Shown: positions 19,382 through 28,629 of the stretch, one piece after another
How the letters are laid out: every line of letters starts with the position of its first letter
Position numbering within the stretch: position 1 is the first letter of the stretch
NCBI RefSeq assembly: GCF_013140855.1
Contig: NZ_JABBPG010000001.1
Location: 310,001-374,000, forward strand
Length of the DNA: 64,000 bases
Reading direction: 5' to 3'
Source of the DNA: Pseudoalteromonas caenipelagi
GTDB taxonomy: Bacteria > Pseudomonadota > Gammaproteobacteria > Enterobacterales > Alteromonadaceae
Position numbers and translations under genes: made by a program
The notes under the pieces: model-generated
The model's input: only the letters and a program-made list of their open reading frames with translations
What the model was told of the DNA's origin: nothing
The model's database searches: none

Positions 19382-19990
19382 CTAGTGAAAGTCAAAAACT
19401 CTATTTACTTCAAGTCCATAACACACTTCTTCAAAGGGATACTTATTCATGGTCAATCCCTGTGCGCTATCCAAATTTACCGCCCCATGCTTCTCATAAA
19501 AAGAGCGTGCTCGATTGTTTTTGGCATAAATCCAGGTATACGCTTTTTGATATCCTTCCTCATAGAGCTTGAGCAACCTAGCTCTGAGTAATGCTTGTCC
19601 AAGGCCCCTGCCTTGGTAGCTAGGCTGAACATATCCCCGATATAGCTCACCTGCGTTTAGTTTACATATTTTTCGACTGACAGGATTGTGAGAGGCTCTA
19701 TATCCACCAGTTGCGCCGCATGCAGCTATTTTTCGACCATCGCAGATTAATATCGCGTTGTGCTTTTCGGGTTGAGTCAAGATTGATAACCAGATTTGCT
19801 CAAAAAATGCGGGCGTCCCTTTAGCAAGTACCTCTCTAGGAAGGAATGGTCGAAATGCTAGCTGCCAACTCTCACACGTTACTTTTGCCATATCTTTAAC
19901 ATCGTTGCGCGTTGCATTTCTGATCACTAAATTTTTTGGCAAGGACAATGCGTAAGTTAAGGCCTCTACGTCCTTTTCGATTATATCCAT
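19382..19990 (-). CDS. GNAT-family N-acetyltransferase
   Basis: Acetyl-CoA-dependent transferase of about 202 residues. A longer frame reaches 20110, but the start at 19990 is preferred: AGAGG lies upstream of this ATG and the fold begins soon after it (LVIRNATRNDVKDMAKV). The acetyl-CoA loop is GYVQPSYQGRGLGQALL, followed by WIYAKNNRARSFYEKHG, the typical motif A and B order. The substrate cannot be inferred. It stands alone between the broken PixA-like gene and a divergent PilZ-like gene. Confidence 0.85.
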   Translation of the reverse strand: MDIIEKDVEALTYALSLPKNLVIRNATRNDVKDMAKVTCESWQLAFRPFLPREVLAKGTPAFFEQIWLSILTQPEKHNAILICDGRKIAACGATGGYRASHNPVSRKICKLNAGELYRGYVQPSYQGRGLGQALLRARLLKLYEEGYQKAYTWIYAKNNRARSFYEKHGAVNLDSAQGLTMNKYPFEEVCYGLEVNRVFDFH

Positions 19991-20171
19991 ATAAAACCTC
20001 TGATAAAAGTTAATTTTTAGGTAACAGGTGTAATACATTATTGTTACAAAATGACACTTGTACAGATTTTTATTCGAAATAGTTCGTTTTGAAATACATG
20101 TAATGTGCACATCTATGGCGTTTTTAGTGCTAACCCGTTAATATTAAATAAAAGGTCAGTGTGGTCGTGAT

Positions 20172-20771
20172 ATGAACAAGCAGCAACTTCTGGAAAACTT
20201 TGAACAGTACTTTCAAGTAGACGACGCAAATCAGGTCAATCTTAAAGTGACCAGCCAGGATGAAGTTCCGCAAACTCTTGCAGAGCTAGAATCACGGATC
20301 CCCGCGCTGTTCAAATTAAGCACCGAAATGAAAGAGCTTGACCATAGTATGCTCAGTCCCTTAAGAAATATGGGCGATTTTGCATCTGAGCTAGCTGCAT
20401 TCTTGCAAGCACAGTCGCGAAAAATAGATTTGATGATGAGCCATATTCTCGCCACCGAACAGCCCGATGAAGACAACATTTTTTGCGATTCCTATGGTGG
20501 TGGAGGTATTCGCTTTAGCTCAGAAATCGAATATTCAATTGGCAGTGCGTTTCGGACTAAACTCTTTTTACGTCAGGAAGCCGCAGCCATTTACTGTTTC
20601 AGTGAAATCATCGCAATAGATAAACTGCCATCGGGCAAATTTCAATACTCACTTGCTTTTAGCAATATTAGGGACGAAGATCGCGAGCTAGTCGTCCGCG
20701 CAAGCCTACATGCACAAACCCGACAGCTAAAAAAACGCCAATCAGAGCAGAATAAAGAACAAAATAGCTGA
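20172..20771 (+). CDS. PilZ-like domain protein, function unknown
   Basis: A 199-residue cytoplasmic protein. An N-terminal mostly helical part (about 1-90) precedes a segment with a PilZ-like layout: CDSYGGGGIRFSSEIEYSIGSAFRTKLFL resembles the D/N-x-S-x-x-G element, and a beta pattern ends in a short helix (ELVVRASLHAQTRQLKKR). The usual upstream RxxxR of c-di-GMP binders is not evident, so ligand binding is uncertain. The C-terminus is very polar. It precedes aguA by about 55 bases. Confidence 0.5.
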   Translation: MNKQQLLENFEQYFQVDDANQVNLKVTSQDEVPQTLAELESRIPALFKLSTEMKELDHSMLSPLRNMGDFASELAAFLQAQSRKIDLMMSHILATEQPDEDNIFCDSYGGGGIRFSSEIEYSIGSAFRTKLFLRQEAAAIYCFSEIIAIDKLPSGKFQYSLAFSNIRDEDRELVVRASLHAQTRQLKKRQSEQNKEQNS

Positions 20772-20825
20772 CACCTTCGAGCACAATGATAAACTAACGG
20801 CTTAGTTATTTATTAGTGTTTTATC

Positions 20826-21863
20826 ATGACCTTTAGACTTTTACCTGAATGGGCGCCTCAAGACGCTGTAATGCTTACTTGGCCGCATCAAAACACAGAC
20901 TGGGCAAGCATTCTAGATGATGTTGAGCCTGTTTACGTTACTTTGTGTCAGCACATCAGTCAGCTGCAATCTGTGCTAATCGTTGCGCACGACGAGCCAC
21001 TTAAATTGCATATTACAAAGCTGCTGCTTGAAGCTGACGTTGATCTATCAAAAATCATTTTTGTTGTCACGCCCTGCAACGACACTTGGGCTCGCGATCA
21101 TGGCCCTTTGACCTGTGCCAATCAACAAGGTGAACTGGTAATAAAAGATTTTGTGTTTAATGGCTGGGGTAACAAATTTGAAGCTGCACTCGATAACGCT
21201 ATTAACCGCTCATTAGTTAAGCAAACGGCCAACCCTCTTAATCAATATAAAGCCTTAGACTTTGTACTAGAAGGCGGAGGTATAGAGATTAATGAGCATG
21301 GTACTTTATTGACCACCTCTGAATGTTTGCTCAACCCCAATCGCAACCCAGAATATGATAAACAACGCATTGAGTCTTTGCTTAAAGACGAGTTAGGTGC
21401 CATCGACTTCTTATGGGTTGACCATGGCTATCTTGCAGGTGACGATACCGACAGCCATATCGATACTTTGGTAAGGTTTGCGCCCAACAATACGCTTGTT
21501 TATGTTCAGTGTGAAGAGCAAAACGACGAGCATTTTGCAGCATTAAGTGCTATGGAAAAGCAATTAATGAGCTTTAAAACTAGCCAAGGAGAAAGTTATA
21601 AATTAGTGCCGCTGCCTTGGCCAAAAGCAGTTTATAACAAAGAAGGCGATCGCTTGCCTGCCACCTACGCAAATTATTTGATAATCAACCGTACTGTATT
21701 AGTGCCCGTATACGGCGATAAGCAAGATTCGCTTGCGTTATCTCAAGTACAAAAAGCGTATCCAGAACACACTGTAATAGGTATAAATTGCCTGCCAATC
21801 ATTCATCAATTCGGTAGCTTGCACTGTATAACAATGCAGCTACCACGTGGTTTTCTAAAATAG
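20826..21863 (+). CDS. aguA: Agmatine deiminase
   Basis: Hydrolyses agmatine to N-carbamoylputrescine and ammonia, the first step of the agmatine route to putrescine. The 345-residue guanidino-group modifying enzyme shows NDTWARDHGPLT (about 89-100), LEGGGIEINEHGTLLTTSECLLNPNRN, catalytic His in DTDSHIDTLVRF, and the catalytic Cys334 in GSLHCITMQLPRG. It is eight bases from the next gene, which catalyses the next step, so the two form an operon. A peptidylarginine deiminase role is unlikely in this context. Confidence 0.93.
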   Translation: MTFRLLPEWAPQDAVMLTWPHQNTDWASILDDVEPVYVTLCQHISQLQSVLIVAHDEPLKLHITKLLLEADVDLSKIIFVVTPCNDTWARDHGPLTCANQQGELVIKDFVFNGWGNKFEAALDNAINRSLVKQTANPLNQYKALDFVLEGGGIEINEHGTLLTTSECLLNPNRNPEYDKQRIESLLKDELGAIDFLWVDHGYLAGDDTDSHIDTLVRFAPNNTLVYVQCEEQNDEHFAALSAMEKQLMSFKTSQGESYKLVPLPWPKAVYNKEGDRLPATYANYLIINRTVLVPVYGDKQDSLALSQVQKAYPEHTVIGINCLPIIHQFGSLHCITMQLPRGFLK

Positions 21864-21871
21864 GTCACATC

Positions 21872-22762
21872 ATGAGTCAACAATTATTAAAAGTTGGTTT
21901 AGTACAGCATGCCAACACACACGATTTGGCACACAATACAACTAAAACGGAACAAGGTATTCGAGAAGCGGTAAAACAAGGGGCTAAACTCGTGGTACTT
22001 CAAGAGTTACACCGTAGCTTGTATTTTTGTCAGACAGAAGATACTGACCTGTTTGACTTGGCAGAGCCGATTCCAGGCCCAAGCACCGACTTCTACTCAA
22101 AACTTGCCAACGAGCTAAATATTGTTATCGTTACGTCGTTATTTGAAAAACGTGCGACAGGGCTCTACCACAACACAGCCGTCGTCATTGAAAGTGATGG
22201 CAGCATAGCTGGAAAGTACCGAAAAATGCACATTCCTGATGATCCTGGTTTCTATGAGAAGTTTTACTTCACTCCTGGCGATTTAGGGTTTACCCCAATC
22301 GAAACGTCTGTTGGTAAACTTGGTGTACTGGTGTGCTGGGATCAATGGTTCCCTGAAGCGGCGAGGTTAATGGCAATGGCTGGTGCGCAGTTGCTCATTT
22401 ATCCGACCGCTATCGGCTGGGATCCTAGAGATGATCAAGATGAACAAATACGCCAGCGCGACGCCTGGATAATCTCACAACGCGCACACGCTGTTGCCAA
22501 TGGAGTACCAGTGATAAGCGTTAATCGTGTTGGCCATGAACAAGACCCAAGTGGGCAAAGTGAAGGTATCCAATTTTGGGGCAACTCTTTTGTTGCGGGT
22601 CCACAAGGTGAAATGCTAGCTCACGCAAGTGAAACCCAAGAGCAGACGCTTGTGGTAGAAATTGATCAAGCACGTAGTGAATCAGTGCGCCGCATTTGGC
22701 CATATCTGAGAGATCGCCGCATCGATCATTATCAAGACCTGTGTAAAATTTACCGAGACTAA
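21872..22762 (+). CDS. aguB: N-carbamoylputrescine amidase
   Basis: Nitrilase-superfamily amidase, 296 residues, converting N-carbamoylputrescine to putrescine, CO2 and ammonia. The catalytic triad is visible: Glu45 in LQELHRSLYF, Lys118 in KYRKMHIPDDPGFYEKFYFTPG and Cys155 in LVCWDQWFPEAARL. These motifs are diagnostic of AguB. It follows aguA by eight bases. Together they make putrescine from agmatine without urea release. Confidence 0.94.
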   Translation: MSQQLLKVGLVQHANTHDLAHNTTKTEQGIREAVKQGAKLVVLQELHRSLYFCQTEDTDLFDLAEPIPGPSTDFYSKLANELNIVIVTSLFEKRATGLYHNTAVVIESDGSIAGKYRKMHIPDDPGFYEKFYFTPGDLGFTPIETSVGKLGVLVCWDQWFPEAARLMAMAGAQLLIYPTAIGWDPRDDQDEQIRQRDAWIISQRAHAVANGVPVISVNRVGHEQDPSGQSEGIQFWGNSFVAGPQGEMLAHASETQEQTLVVEIDQARSESVRRIWPYLRDRRIDHYQDLCKIYRD

Positions 22763-22785
22763 ATAACAATAAATAGGAGTGTTCA

Positions 22786-25700
22786 ATGGCATCTGCGCAT
22801 TGGAGCGAGCTACCATGGGTAAAAAGCCCAACCGATAAAATTCACTGGGGGCAGCTCAGTGGTAGTGGTTTAAGTGTTGCACTCAGTTCAGGTATAGCGC
22901 AGCACCATGAATTGGTTGTAATCGTTACCCCTGATACGCCCTCTGCATTGCGTCTGGAAACAGAACTCGGTTATTTACTACCCGAGCGACCCGTAATGGT
23001 TTTCCCTGACTGGGAAACTTTGCCATATGATCACTTCTCCCCTCATCAAGATATTATATCTGCAAGATTGGCATCACTTAATGCCCTTAAGCAGCAAAAT
23101 GACAGTGTTTTGATTGTTCCAGTATCTACTTTAATGCTTCGCACTGCCCCGCCAGCGTTTATTTATGGTAATGCACTGAAGTATAAAGTAGGTGATATTA
23201 TTGATGCACAGCAGTTAAAGTCAGCACTAGGTGAGTCGGGTTACCGACATGTTCAACAAGTCATGGAGCATGGCGAATTTGCCGTGCGAGGGTCGATTGT
23301 GGATTTATACCCCATGGGCAGCCCACACCCTTACCGCTTTGATTTTTTTGACGATGAATTAGATAGTATTCGCTTATTTGATATCGAGACACAACGTTCA
23401 CATGAGAAAGTTGACGCAATCGATTTGCTACCTGCTCATGAATTTCCAACTAACGATGCTGATATTGAACGTTTTCGCATCGCTTATCGCGAAGCATTTG
23501 GTGCAAGTGCTGAGCAAGATTCTATCTATATGCAAGTCAGTAAAGGCAACTGGCCGGCGGGGATTGAGTACTACCTGCCACTTTTCTTTGAAAAACTGGC
23601 AACAATATTTGACTACCTACCAGCAGATGCAACCATAATGCATCTTGGCGATATAGAACACGCGGCGCAATCGTTTTGGCAAGATGTTGAAAAGCGTTAC
23701 GAAAATCGCCGAGTTGACCCGTTAAGACCATTACTTGAGCCAGCCAAGCTATATCAGCCAATAGAAGAGTTATATGGCAATTTTAACCGCTATGGGCGTA
23801 TCAAACTTAGTCAAGCAAAGCTTGGCACTAAAGCTGGACATACTAACTTGTTGGCCAGCACTGTGGACGATATTCGAATTGACCACAAACTAGCCCAACC
23901 ATACAGTAAAATTCTTGACTATATAACCGCGCAAAAAAAGCAACAAGGCCGAGTACTATTTAGCGTAGAATCTGATGGTCGTCGTGAATCCCTGATTACT
24001 TTGTTAAAACCTACAGGGCTTAAACTCAAAGAGTTTTCTGGTTTTTCAGCGTTTGTCGCAGATAAAACAGATGTGGGTTTAATTGTAAGCCCACTTGAGC
24101 AAAGCGTGTGTTTATTAGGCTCAGGAAAAATAAATAATCCTGCGCTGAGTATAATTACAGAGCAAGAGTTGCTGGGTATAAAAGTCTCTCAACGAAGACG
24201 CCGCAAACACAAGTACGAACAAGGTCAAGATGCACTTATTCGTAACTTAGCCGAGTTAAAAGAAGGTCAGCCAATTGTTCATTTAGACCATGGTGTTGGC
24301 CGTTATATTGGTTTGCAAACCATTGATGCTGCGGGCGTGGCGACAGAGTTTGTTACCATTACATATGCTAACGACGCAAAGCTCTACGTCCCAGTATCGG
24401 CCCTACACATGCTAAGTCGCTACTCTGGTGGTGAGGAAGCATCGGCTCCGCTGCATAAACTCGGCTCAGATGTGTGGGAAAAAGCCAAGCGTCGAGCTGC
24501 CGAAAAAGTCAGAGACGTGGCCGCTGAATTACTAGATATTTATGCCAAGCGACAAAGCAAACCGGGCCATGCGTTTAAACTGGATGGCGCACTGTATCGA
24601 GAATTTGCTCAAAGTTTCCCGTTTGAAGAAACCGACGATCAACGTAATGCAATCGAAGCAGTTTTAGCAGATATGCAATCTGACCAAGCGATGGATAGAT
24701 TAGTATGTGGCGATGTTGGATTTGGTAAAACAGAAGTTGCAATGCGTGGCGCATTTGCGGCTATAAATGATAACAAGCAAGTCGCGGTTTTGGTTCCCAC
24801 AACCCTACTGGCACAACAACACTTCGAAAACTTTAAAGATAGATTTGCTGACTTACCAGTAGAGATAGGCGTGTTATCACGTTTTAACAGCGCTAGGGAA
24901 CAAAAAGATACGCTCGACAAGCTAGCAAATGGTCAAATTGACATCGTTATTGGCACCCATAAACTCATTCAAGAGAACATTAAATTTTGTGATTTGGGAT
25001 TATTGATCGTCGATGAAGAGCACCGTTTTGGTGTTCGACAAAAAGAGAAGATAAAGCAACTTAGAGCGGATGTAGACATTCTAACTCTCACAGCTACCCC
25101 AATTCCTCGTACATTGAATATGGCAATGAGTGGAATGCGTGATTTATCTATTATTGCGACCCCACCAGCGAAGCGACTGGCAATAAAAACGTTTGTCAAA
25201 GAGAGAAATGATGACCTTATAAGAGAAGCTATTTTGCGTGAGATAAAACGCGGTGGCCAAGTCTACTTCTTACATAACAACGTTGAAACTATAGATAAAA
25301 CTGCTGCCGACATAGCCGCGCTTGTCCCTGAAGCAAGCATTGCAGTCGCACATGGACAAATGCGCGAACGCGAACTTGAGCGTTTGATGAGTGACTTTTA
25401 TCATCAAAAGCATAACGTTTTAGTATGTACAACCATCATTGAAACAGGTATCGATATTCCCACTGCTAACACCATTATCATGGACAGAGCTGACAAATTG
25501 GGGCTTGCGCAAATGCATCAACTGCGCGGTCGTGTTGGACGTAGCCACCATCAAGCATATGCATATCTGCTCACCAGAAACACCCAGAGTTTAACTAAAG
25601 ATGCGGTTAAGCGCTTACAGGCAATTGAGTCATTAGAAGACTTAGGCGCTGGCTTTGCACTTGCAACCCACGACCTAGAAATTAGGGGCGCAGGTGAGCT

Positions 25701-26274
25701 ACTGGGTGACGACCAAAGCGGGCAGATCCAATCTATCGGGTTCAATCTGTACATGGAAATGTTAGATCAGGCAGTACAAGCGCTAAAAGATGGAAAAGAA
25801 CCAACACTTGATAACTTGTTACAACAGCATACAGATGTTGATTTAAAGATCCCTGCACTTCTTCCAGATGATTATATACCCGACGTAAACATGCGTTTGA
25901 GCATGTACAAGCGTATTGCCAGCGCACACACTGCTGATGAATTGGATGAGCTACAAGTTGAACTAATTGATCGCTTTGGATTACTGCCTGATGCTGCAAA
26001 AAACCTGTTTCAAGTGCAACTTTTGAAGCAAAAAGCCAACCTACTTGGCATTAGTAAGGTTGAGGCAAATAATAAAGGCGGCTATTTTGAATTTAGCGAT
26101 TCAACTAAGGTTAATCCAACATTCATCATAGCTTTGATACAAAGCAACCCTCGCGTCTATAAGATGGAAGGCGCAAGTAAATTGCGTTTCGCAATAGAAG
26201 AAAAAAATGGACAAGAGCGATTGAAGCTTATTAGTGCTATGATCGAAGACTTTAATAAAAAGGCTGTTGCATGA
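22786..26274 (+). CDS. mfd: Transcription-repair coupling factor Mfd
   Basis: Releases RNA polymerase stalled at DNA lesions and recruits UvrA. The 1162 residues are typical. The N-terminal UvrB-like part contains PVMVFPDWETLPYDHFSPHQDIISARL and HGEFAVRGSIVDLYP. The RNA-polymerase-interaction domain begins near HLDHGVGRYIGL. The RecG-like motor has Walker A GDVGFGKTEVAMRGAF (about 645), DEEH box VDEEHRFGVRQKEK and TATPIPRTLNMAM. The C-terminal TRCF domain follows. AGGAGTG upstream supports the start. It overlaps csiV by four bases. Confidence 0.97.
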   Translation: MASAHWSELPWVKSPTDKIHWGQLSGSGLSVALSSGIAQHHELVVIVTPDTPSALRLETELGYLLPERPVMVFPDWETLPYDHFSPHQDIISARLASLNALKQQNDSVLIVPVSTLMLRTAPPAFIYGNALKYKVGDIIDAQQLKSALGESGYRHVQQVMEHGEFAVRGSIVDLYPMGSPHPYRFDFFDDELDSIRLFDIETQRSHEKVDAIDLLPAHEFPTNDADIERFRIAYREAFGASAEQDSIYMQVSKGNWPAGIEYYLPLFFEKLATIFDYLPADATIMHLGDIEHAAQSFWQDVEKRYENRRVDPLRPLLEPAKLYQPIEELYGNFNRYGRIKLSQAKLGTKAGHTNLLASTVDDIRIDHKLAQPYSKILDYITAQKKQQGRVLFSVESDGRRESLITLLKPTGLKLKEFSGFSAFVADKTDVGLIVSPLEQSVCLLGSGKINNPALSIITEQELLGIKVSQRRRRKHKYEQGQDALIRNLAELKEGQPIVHLDHGVGRYIGLQTIDAAGVATEFVTITYANDAKLYVPVSALHMLSRYSGGEEASAPLHKLGSDVWEKAKRRAAEKVRDVAAELLDIYAKRQSKPGHAFKLDGALYREFAQSFPFEETDDQRNAIEAVLADMQSDQAMDRLVCGDVGFGKTEVAMRGAFAAINDNKQVAVLVPTTLLAQQHFENFKDRFADLPVEIGVLSRFNSAREQKDTLDKLANGQIDIVIGTHKLIQENIKFCDLGLLIVDEEHRFGVRQKEKIKQLRADVDILTLTATPIPRTLNMAMSGMRDLSIIATPPAKRLAIKTFVKERNDDLIREAILREIKRGGQVYFLHNNVETIDKTAADIAALVPEASIAVAHGQMRERELERLMSDFYHQKHNVLVCTTIIETGIDIPTANTIIMDRADKLGLAQMHQLRGRVGRSHHQAYAYLLTRNTQSLTKDAVKRLQAIESLEDLGAGFALATHDLEIRGAGELLGDDQSGQIQSIGFNLYMEMLDQAVQALKDGKEPTLDNLLQQHTDVDLKIPALLPDDYIPDVNMRLSMYKRIASAHTADELDELQVELIDRFGLLPDAAKNLFQVQLLKQKANLLGISKVEANNKGGYFEFSDSTKVNPTFIIALIQSNPRVYKMEGASKLRFAIEEKNGQERLKLISAMIEDFNKKAVA

Positions 26275-27107
26275 AGCATTTAGTAAAAATATCTGTACTA
26301 TTTTTAGCACTGACGCAGTCTATGTCAGCGTATGCATTGCGCTGGTTTGAAGTAGAGTTAATTGCATTTGAACAACAACCTTCTCCTTTACTAAGAGAAG
26401 ATTTCAGTTTGGTTCACCCGCTAATCAAAGGTAATAATCAACTTGATTTACTTACCGACGGGTTTAATGCTCAAGGGCAACAACGTTGCCTTGAGGGAGA
26501 TGCTGATTTCGACCCTCGTCCGATAGCACAGAAAGTCTATGATTCATATTCTTGGGCTTGCCCTTCAAGTCATGATTACATCTCTCATTATGAGACTCTG
26601 CCAATCTCTCCCTATGCAGAGCCACAAGAGCACATGGACAATATTTACTTATTATCACAGCAGCAGCTGCAATTTGCAGATACTTTGAGACAACTGCAAA
26701 GTAAAGGGTTAAAACCTATTCTACATACAGGATGGCGCTTTCCAGAGCAAAGTATGCGCAGAGCACCTTTTATGAAAATCTTTGCCGGAAAACAGTTTGA
26801 ATCCCCTATTAGCTATAAGTTAATCGACACGCTCTCACAAGAAGGTTATTTAGGGCTATTAGACAAACCTTTTTCTGTGCAACAAGAAAACGACATTGAT
26901 CATTGGCAGCTTGAAGGATTACTGAAGATCCATGTAAAGCACTATTTATATGTCACTAGCAACTTAGATATACGCTATCTTGCTGATGATGGAAATATTC
27001 AAACCGCAAGAATGTCACAATTTACAAGAGTTTATAGCGGCGACATTCACTATTTAGATCATCCAAAACTTGGGATCATCTTTCAAATCAGAAAATACAA
27101 ACACTAA
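26271..27107 (+). CDS. csiV: CsiV family periplasmic protein
   Basis: A 278-residue protein with a signal peptide (cleavage probably after SAYA, about residue 22) and the family opening RWFEVELIAFEQ. The rest is beta-rich with HTGWRFP and HVKHYLYVTSNLDIRYL near the C-terminus. In Vibrio cholerae CsiV is a periplasmic peptidoglycan-binding protein needed for PBP1A-mediated wall synthesis. Its start overlaps the mfd stop (ATGA), the usual neighbourhood for this gene. Function here is inferred from the family. Confidence 0.82.
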   Translation: MKHLVKISVLFLALTQSMSAYALRWFEVELIAFEQQPSPLLREDFSLVHPLIKGNNQLDLLTDGFNAQGQQRCLEGDADFDPRPIAQKVYDSYSWACPSSHDYISHYETLPISPYAEPQEHMDNIYLLSQQQLQFADTLRQLQSKGLKPILHTGWRFPEQSMRRAPFMKIFAGKQFESPISYKLIDTLSQEGYLGLLDKPFSVQQENDIDHWQLEGLLKIHVKHYLYVTSNLDIRYLADDGNIQTARMSQFTRVYSGDIHYLDHPKLGIIFQIRKYKH

Positions 27108-27121
27108 AGACGGGTAAAATT

Positions 27122-27370
27122 ATGAAAAAACTACTAGTTGGTGCAGCAATTTTAACACTTGTAGGCTGTTCAAAAGTCACTATGGAAAACTATAACAAAG
27201 TTAAAGTTGGCATGGATAAAACAGAAATAGAAGCTATTTTAGGCTCTGCTGATAAGTGCGAAGAAAAAACTCTACACACTAACTGTACATGGGGTAACGA
27301 AGGCAAACATATTAAAGTGACTTTAGTATCAGACAAAGTAACTTTATACACAAAACAGGGTCTAGAATAA
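27122..27370 (+). CDS. Small SmpA/OmlA-like lipoprotein
   Basis: An 82-residue lipoprotein: signal peptide with lipobox LTLVGC (Cys16), then YNKVKVGMDKTEIEAILGSADKCEEK, which matches the NxxxIxxGMTxxEVxxxLG-type fold of SmpA/OmlA/BLIP-like domains (DUF3862-like). Two mature cysteines may be paired. It follows csiV after 14 bases and may share its transcript. Function unknown. Confidence 0.72.
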   Translation: MKKLLVGAAILTLVGCSKVTMENYNKVKVGMDKTEIEAILGSADKCEEKTLHTNCTWGNEGKHIKVTLVSDKVTLYTKQGLE

Positions 27371-27377
27371 GCATTAC

Positions 27378-27410
27378 TGCCCGAGGAGTTCTGTGCTTCT
27401 CGGCATTTTC
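27378..27410 (+). terminator. Probable terminator after the small lipoprotein
   Basis: An imperfect stem (TGCCCGAGGAG with CTTCTCGGCA) followed by TTTTC, a few bases beyond the stop codon at 27370. Confidence 0.6.
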
Positions 27411-27496
27411 ACATACTTCTTACGACATTGACTAGATTATCTCTGGTTGATTACCAGTATTAAATACGCACAATAAAATCAATATAACGTGAATAA

Positions 27497-27521
27497 TAAA
27501 ATTGAGCGCCTAAGGCGCCCA
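27497..27521 (-). terminator. Terminator of the GG-leader peptide gene
   Basis: On the minus strand TTGGGCGCC-TTA-GGCGCTCAA is followed by TTTTATT. It lies about 15 bases past the peptide's stop codon, which supports a real transcription unit ending there. Confidence 0.8.
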
Positions 27522-27535
27522 ATAATAATCAGGGT

Positions 27536-27700
27536 TTACCATGGCTGAATGCATGTGTCTTCGCGGTCACCCCAACCACATGTAAATGCCCAATCAGCAC
27601 TTAATCTGCCTGCGCCACCGACTGCAGGTGTTAACTTATTAGAAATTTCTTTCTTTTCTGATAATTTTTTAATGTTTTTCTTTTGTAATTTTAATTTCAT
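27536..27700 (-). CDS. GG-leader small peptide A (RiPP-precursor-like)
   Basis: A 54-residue peptide. The leader (MKLKLQKKNIKKLSEKKEIS) is lysine-rich, then NKLTPAVGGAG ends in a double-glycine-type motif near residues 28-31. The core is GRLSADWAFTCGWGDREDTC plus IQPW, with two Cys and three Trp. AAGGA lies upstream of the ATG, a promoter-like element lies 90-117 bases upstream and a terminator follows, so it looks like a real gene. Its leader matches that of the second peptide at 58230-58373. Leaders of this MKxKLxKKxIKxL type occur in lanthipeptide-like precursors. No modifying enzyme lies nearby, so modification and role are unknown. Confidence 0.72.
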   Translation of the reverse strand: MKLKLQKKNIKKLSEKKEISNKLTPAVGGAGRLSADWAFTCGWGDREDTCIQPW

Positions 27701-27789
27701 AATCTTTCCTTAAATTATTATATGCCATTACATCATGGCTTGATTAAATTACAACACTGCAGAGCATAACTCAACCCAATATAAGTCTT

Positions 27790-27817
27790 TTTATATAAGC
27801 TTACTGAAAGTTGTAAA
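27790..27817 (-). promoter_or_regulatory. Candidate promoter of GG-leader peptide A
   Basis: Minus-strand TTTACA and TATAAA, 16 bases apart, between rhodanese and the peptide gene. A direct repeat ATATAAG-N7-ATATAAG (27779-27799, plus strand) overlaps the -10 element. Confidence 0.5.
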
Positions 27818-27833
27818 GCTAAAATAACCACAC

Positions 27834-28208
27834 TTATTGTTTAATTGTCGGTAAATCTGCCCCTTGCCAGCCTTTCATATCCCCCTGAAGGTGTATCAAT
27901 TTAAAGCCTTGTTCAGTAAGTTTGTCGATGAATAACCCAGCTCTACGGCCAGAACGGCAATAGACAACCAGATCTTTACTTTTTAGCTTACTCAAGATTT
28001 CACTGTGCTCATCAATAGTATTATGGGGAATGTTAATGGCACCTTTTAGATGGCCACTATTGTATTCATCTACACTTCTTACATCGATAATCGTATAAGC
28101 ATTATGAGACATCTGGTTTATTAACAGCTCGTTTGCCGTAATTGATTGCTGCGCAAAGGCACCTACAGATAAAAAAATCAAAGCAAATGTTAAATATCTA
28201 AGCCACAT
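27834..28208 (-). CDS. Exported rhodanese-domain protein
   Basis: A 124-residue single-domain rhodanese with a signal peptide (cleavage near AFAQ, about residue 19), hence periplasmic. The domain has IDVRSVDEYNSGHLKGAINIPH and the active-site loop CRSGRRA, whose cysteine would carry the persulfide. A strong AGGAGG precedes the ATG. The sulfur acceptor is unknown. It lies upstream of the GG-leader peptide gene on the same strand, though the peptide has its own promoter-like element. Confidence 0.88.
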   Translation of the reverse strand: MWLRYLTFALIFLSVGAFAQQSITANELLINQMSHNAYTIIDVRSVDEYNSGHLKGAINIPHNTIDEHSEILSKLKSKDLVVYCRSGRRAGLFIDKLTEQGFKLIHLQGDMKGWQGADLPTIKQ

Positions 28209-28255
28209 TTTGGCCTCCTATAAAATCTCAATATGTGAATACCAGCAAAGCTGGT

Positions 28256-28444
28256 TTAGTCTTTACAACGCCCTTGCTTTTTCAATCCCGGTGGGCATTT
28301 TTTGGCGGAACTTGGGTTATCTGACTCAGCGCTTTCTTTTGTACTGACTTGCACTTCTACATCTTGCACTTCGCCTTCTACACGAGTGAGCTTGCAACTA
28401 CTCAAGAGAAAAACCAATCCTATTACTACAATAACAGTCTTCAT
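28256..28444 (-). CDS. Small lipoprotein with Cys-rich C-terminus
   Basis: About 62 residues from ATG 28444, chosen because AAGG lies eight bases upstream and the signal peptide MKTVIVVIGLVFLLSSC then begins at residue 1; a longer frame to 28498 is unlikely. The lipobox is LSSC. The mature part is charged and ends in KKCPPGLKKQGRCKD, with a spaced cysteine pair. Function unknown. Confidence 0.65.
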   Translation of the reverse strand: MKTVIVVIGLVFLLSSCKLTRVEGEVQDVEVQVSTKESAESDNPSSAKKCPPGLKKQGRCKD

Positions 28445-28629
28445 TTGCTTTACCTTTTTTAATGTCCAAGGGCACTGTCTGATACTAGCAGACAACAACT
28501 TTTTCGCCCGATATTATGTGGGCAGAGCTGAACCGGCAATTAAATATGCACATGTAAGGATGTTTCCGATAAGTAGTTAATGCGCAATCATTTTATTGGG
28601 CAAATTCATTTATTCGAAGCTAAAGCTAG

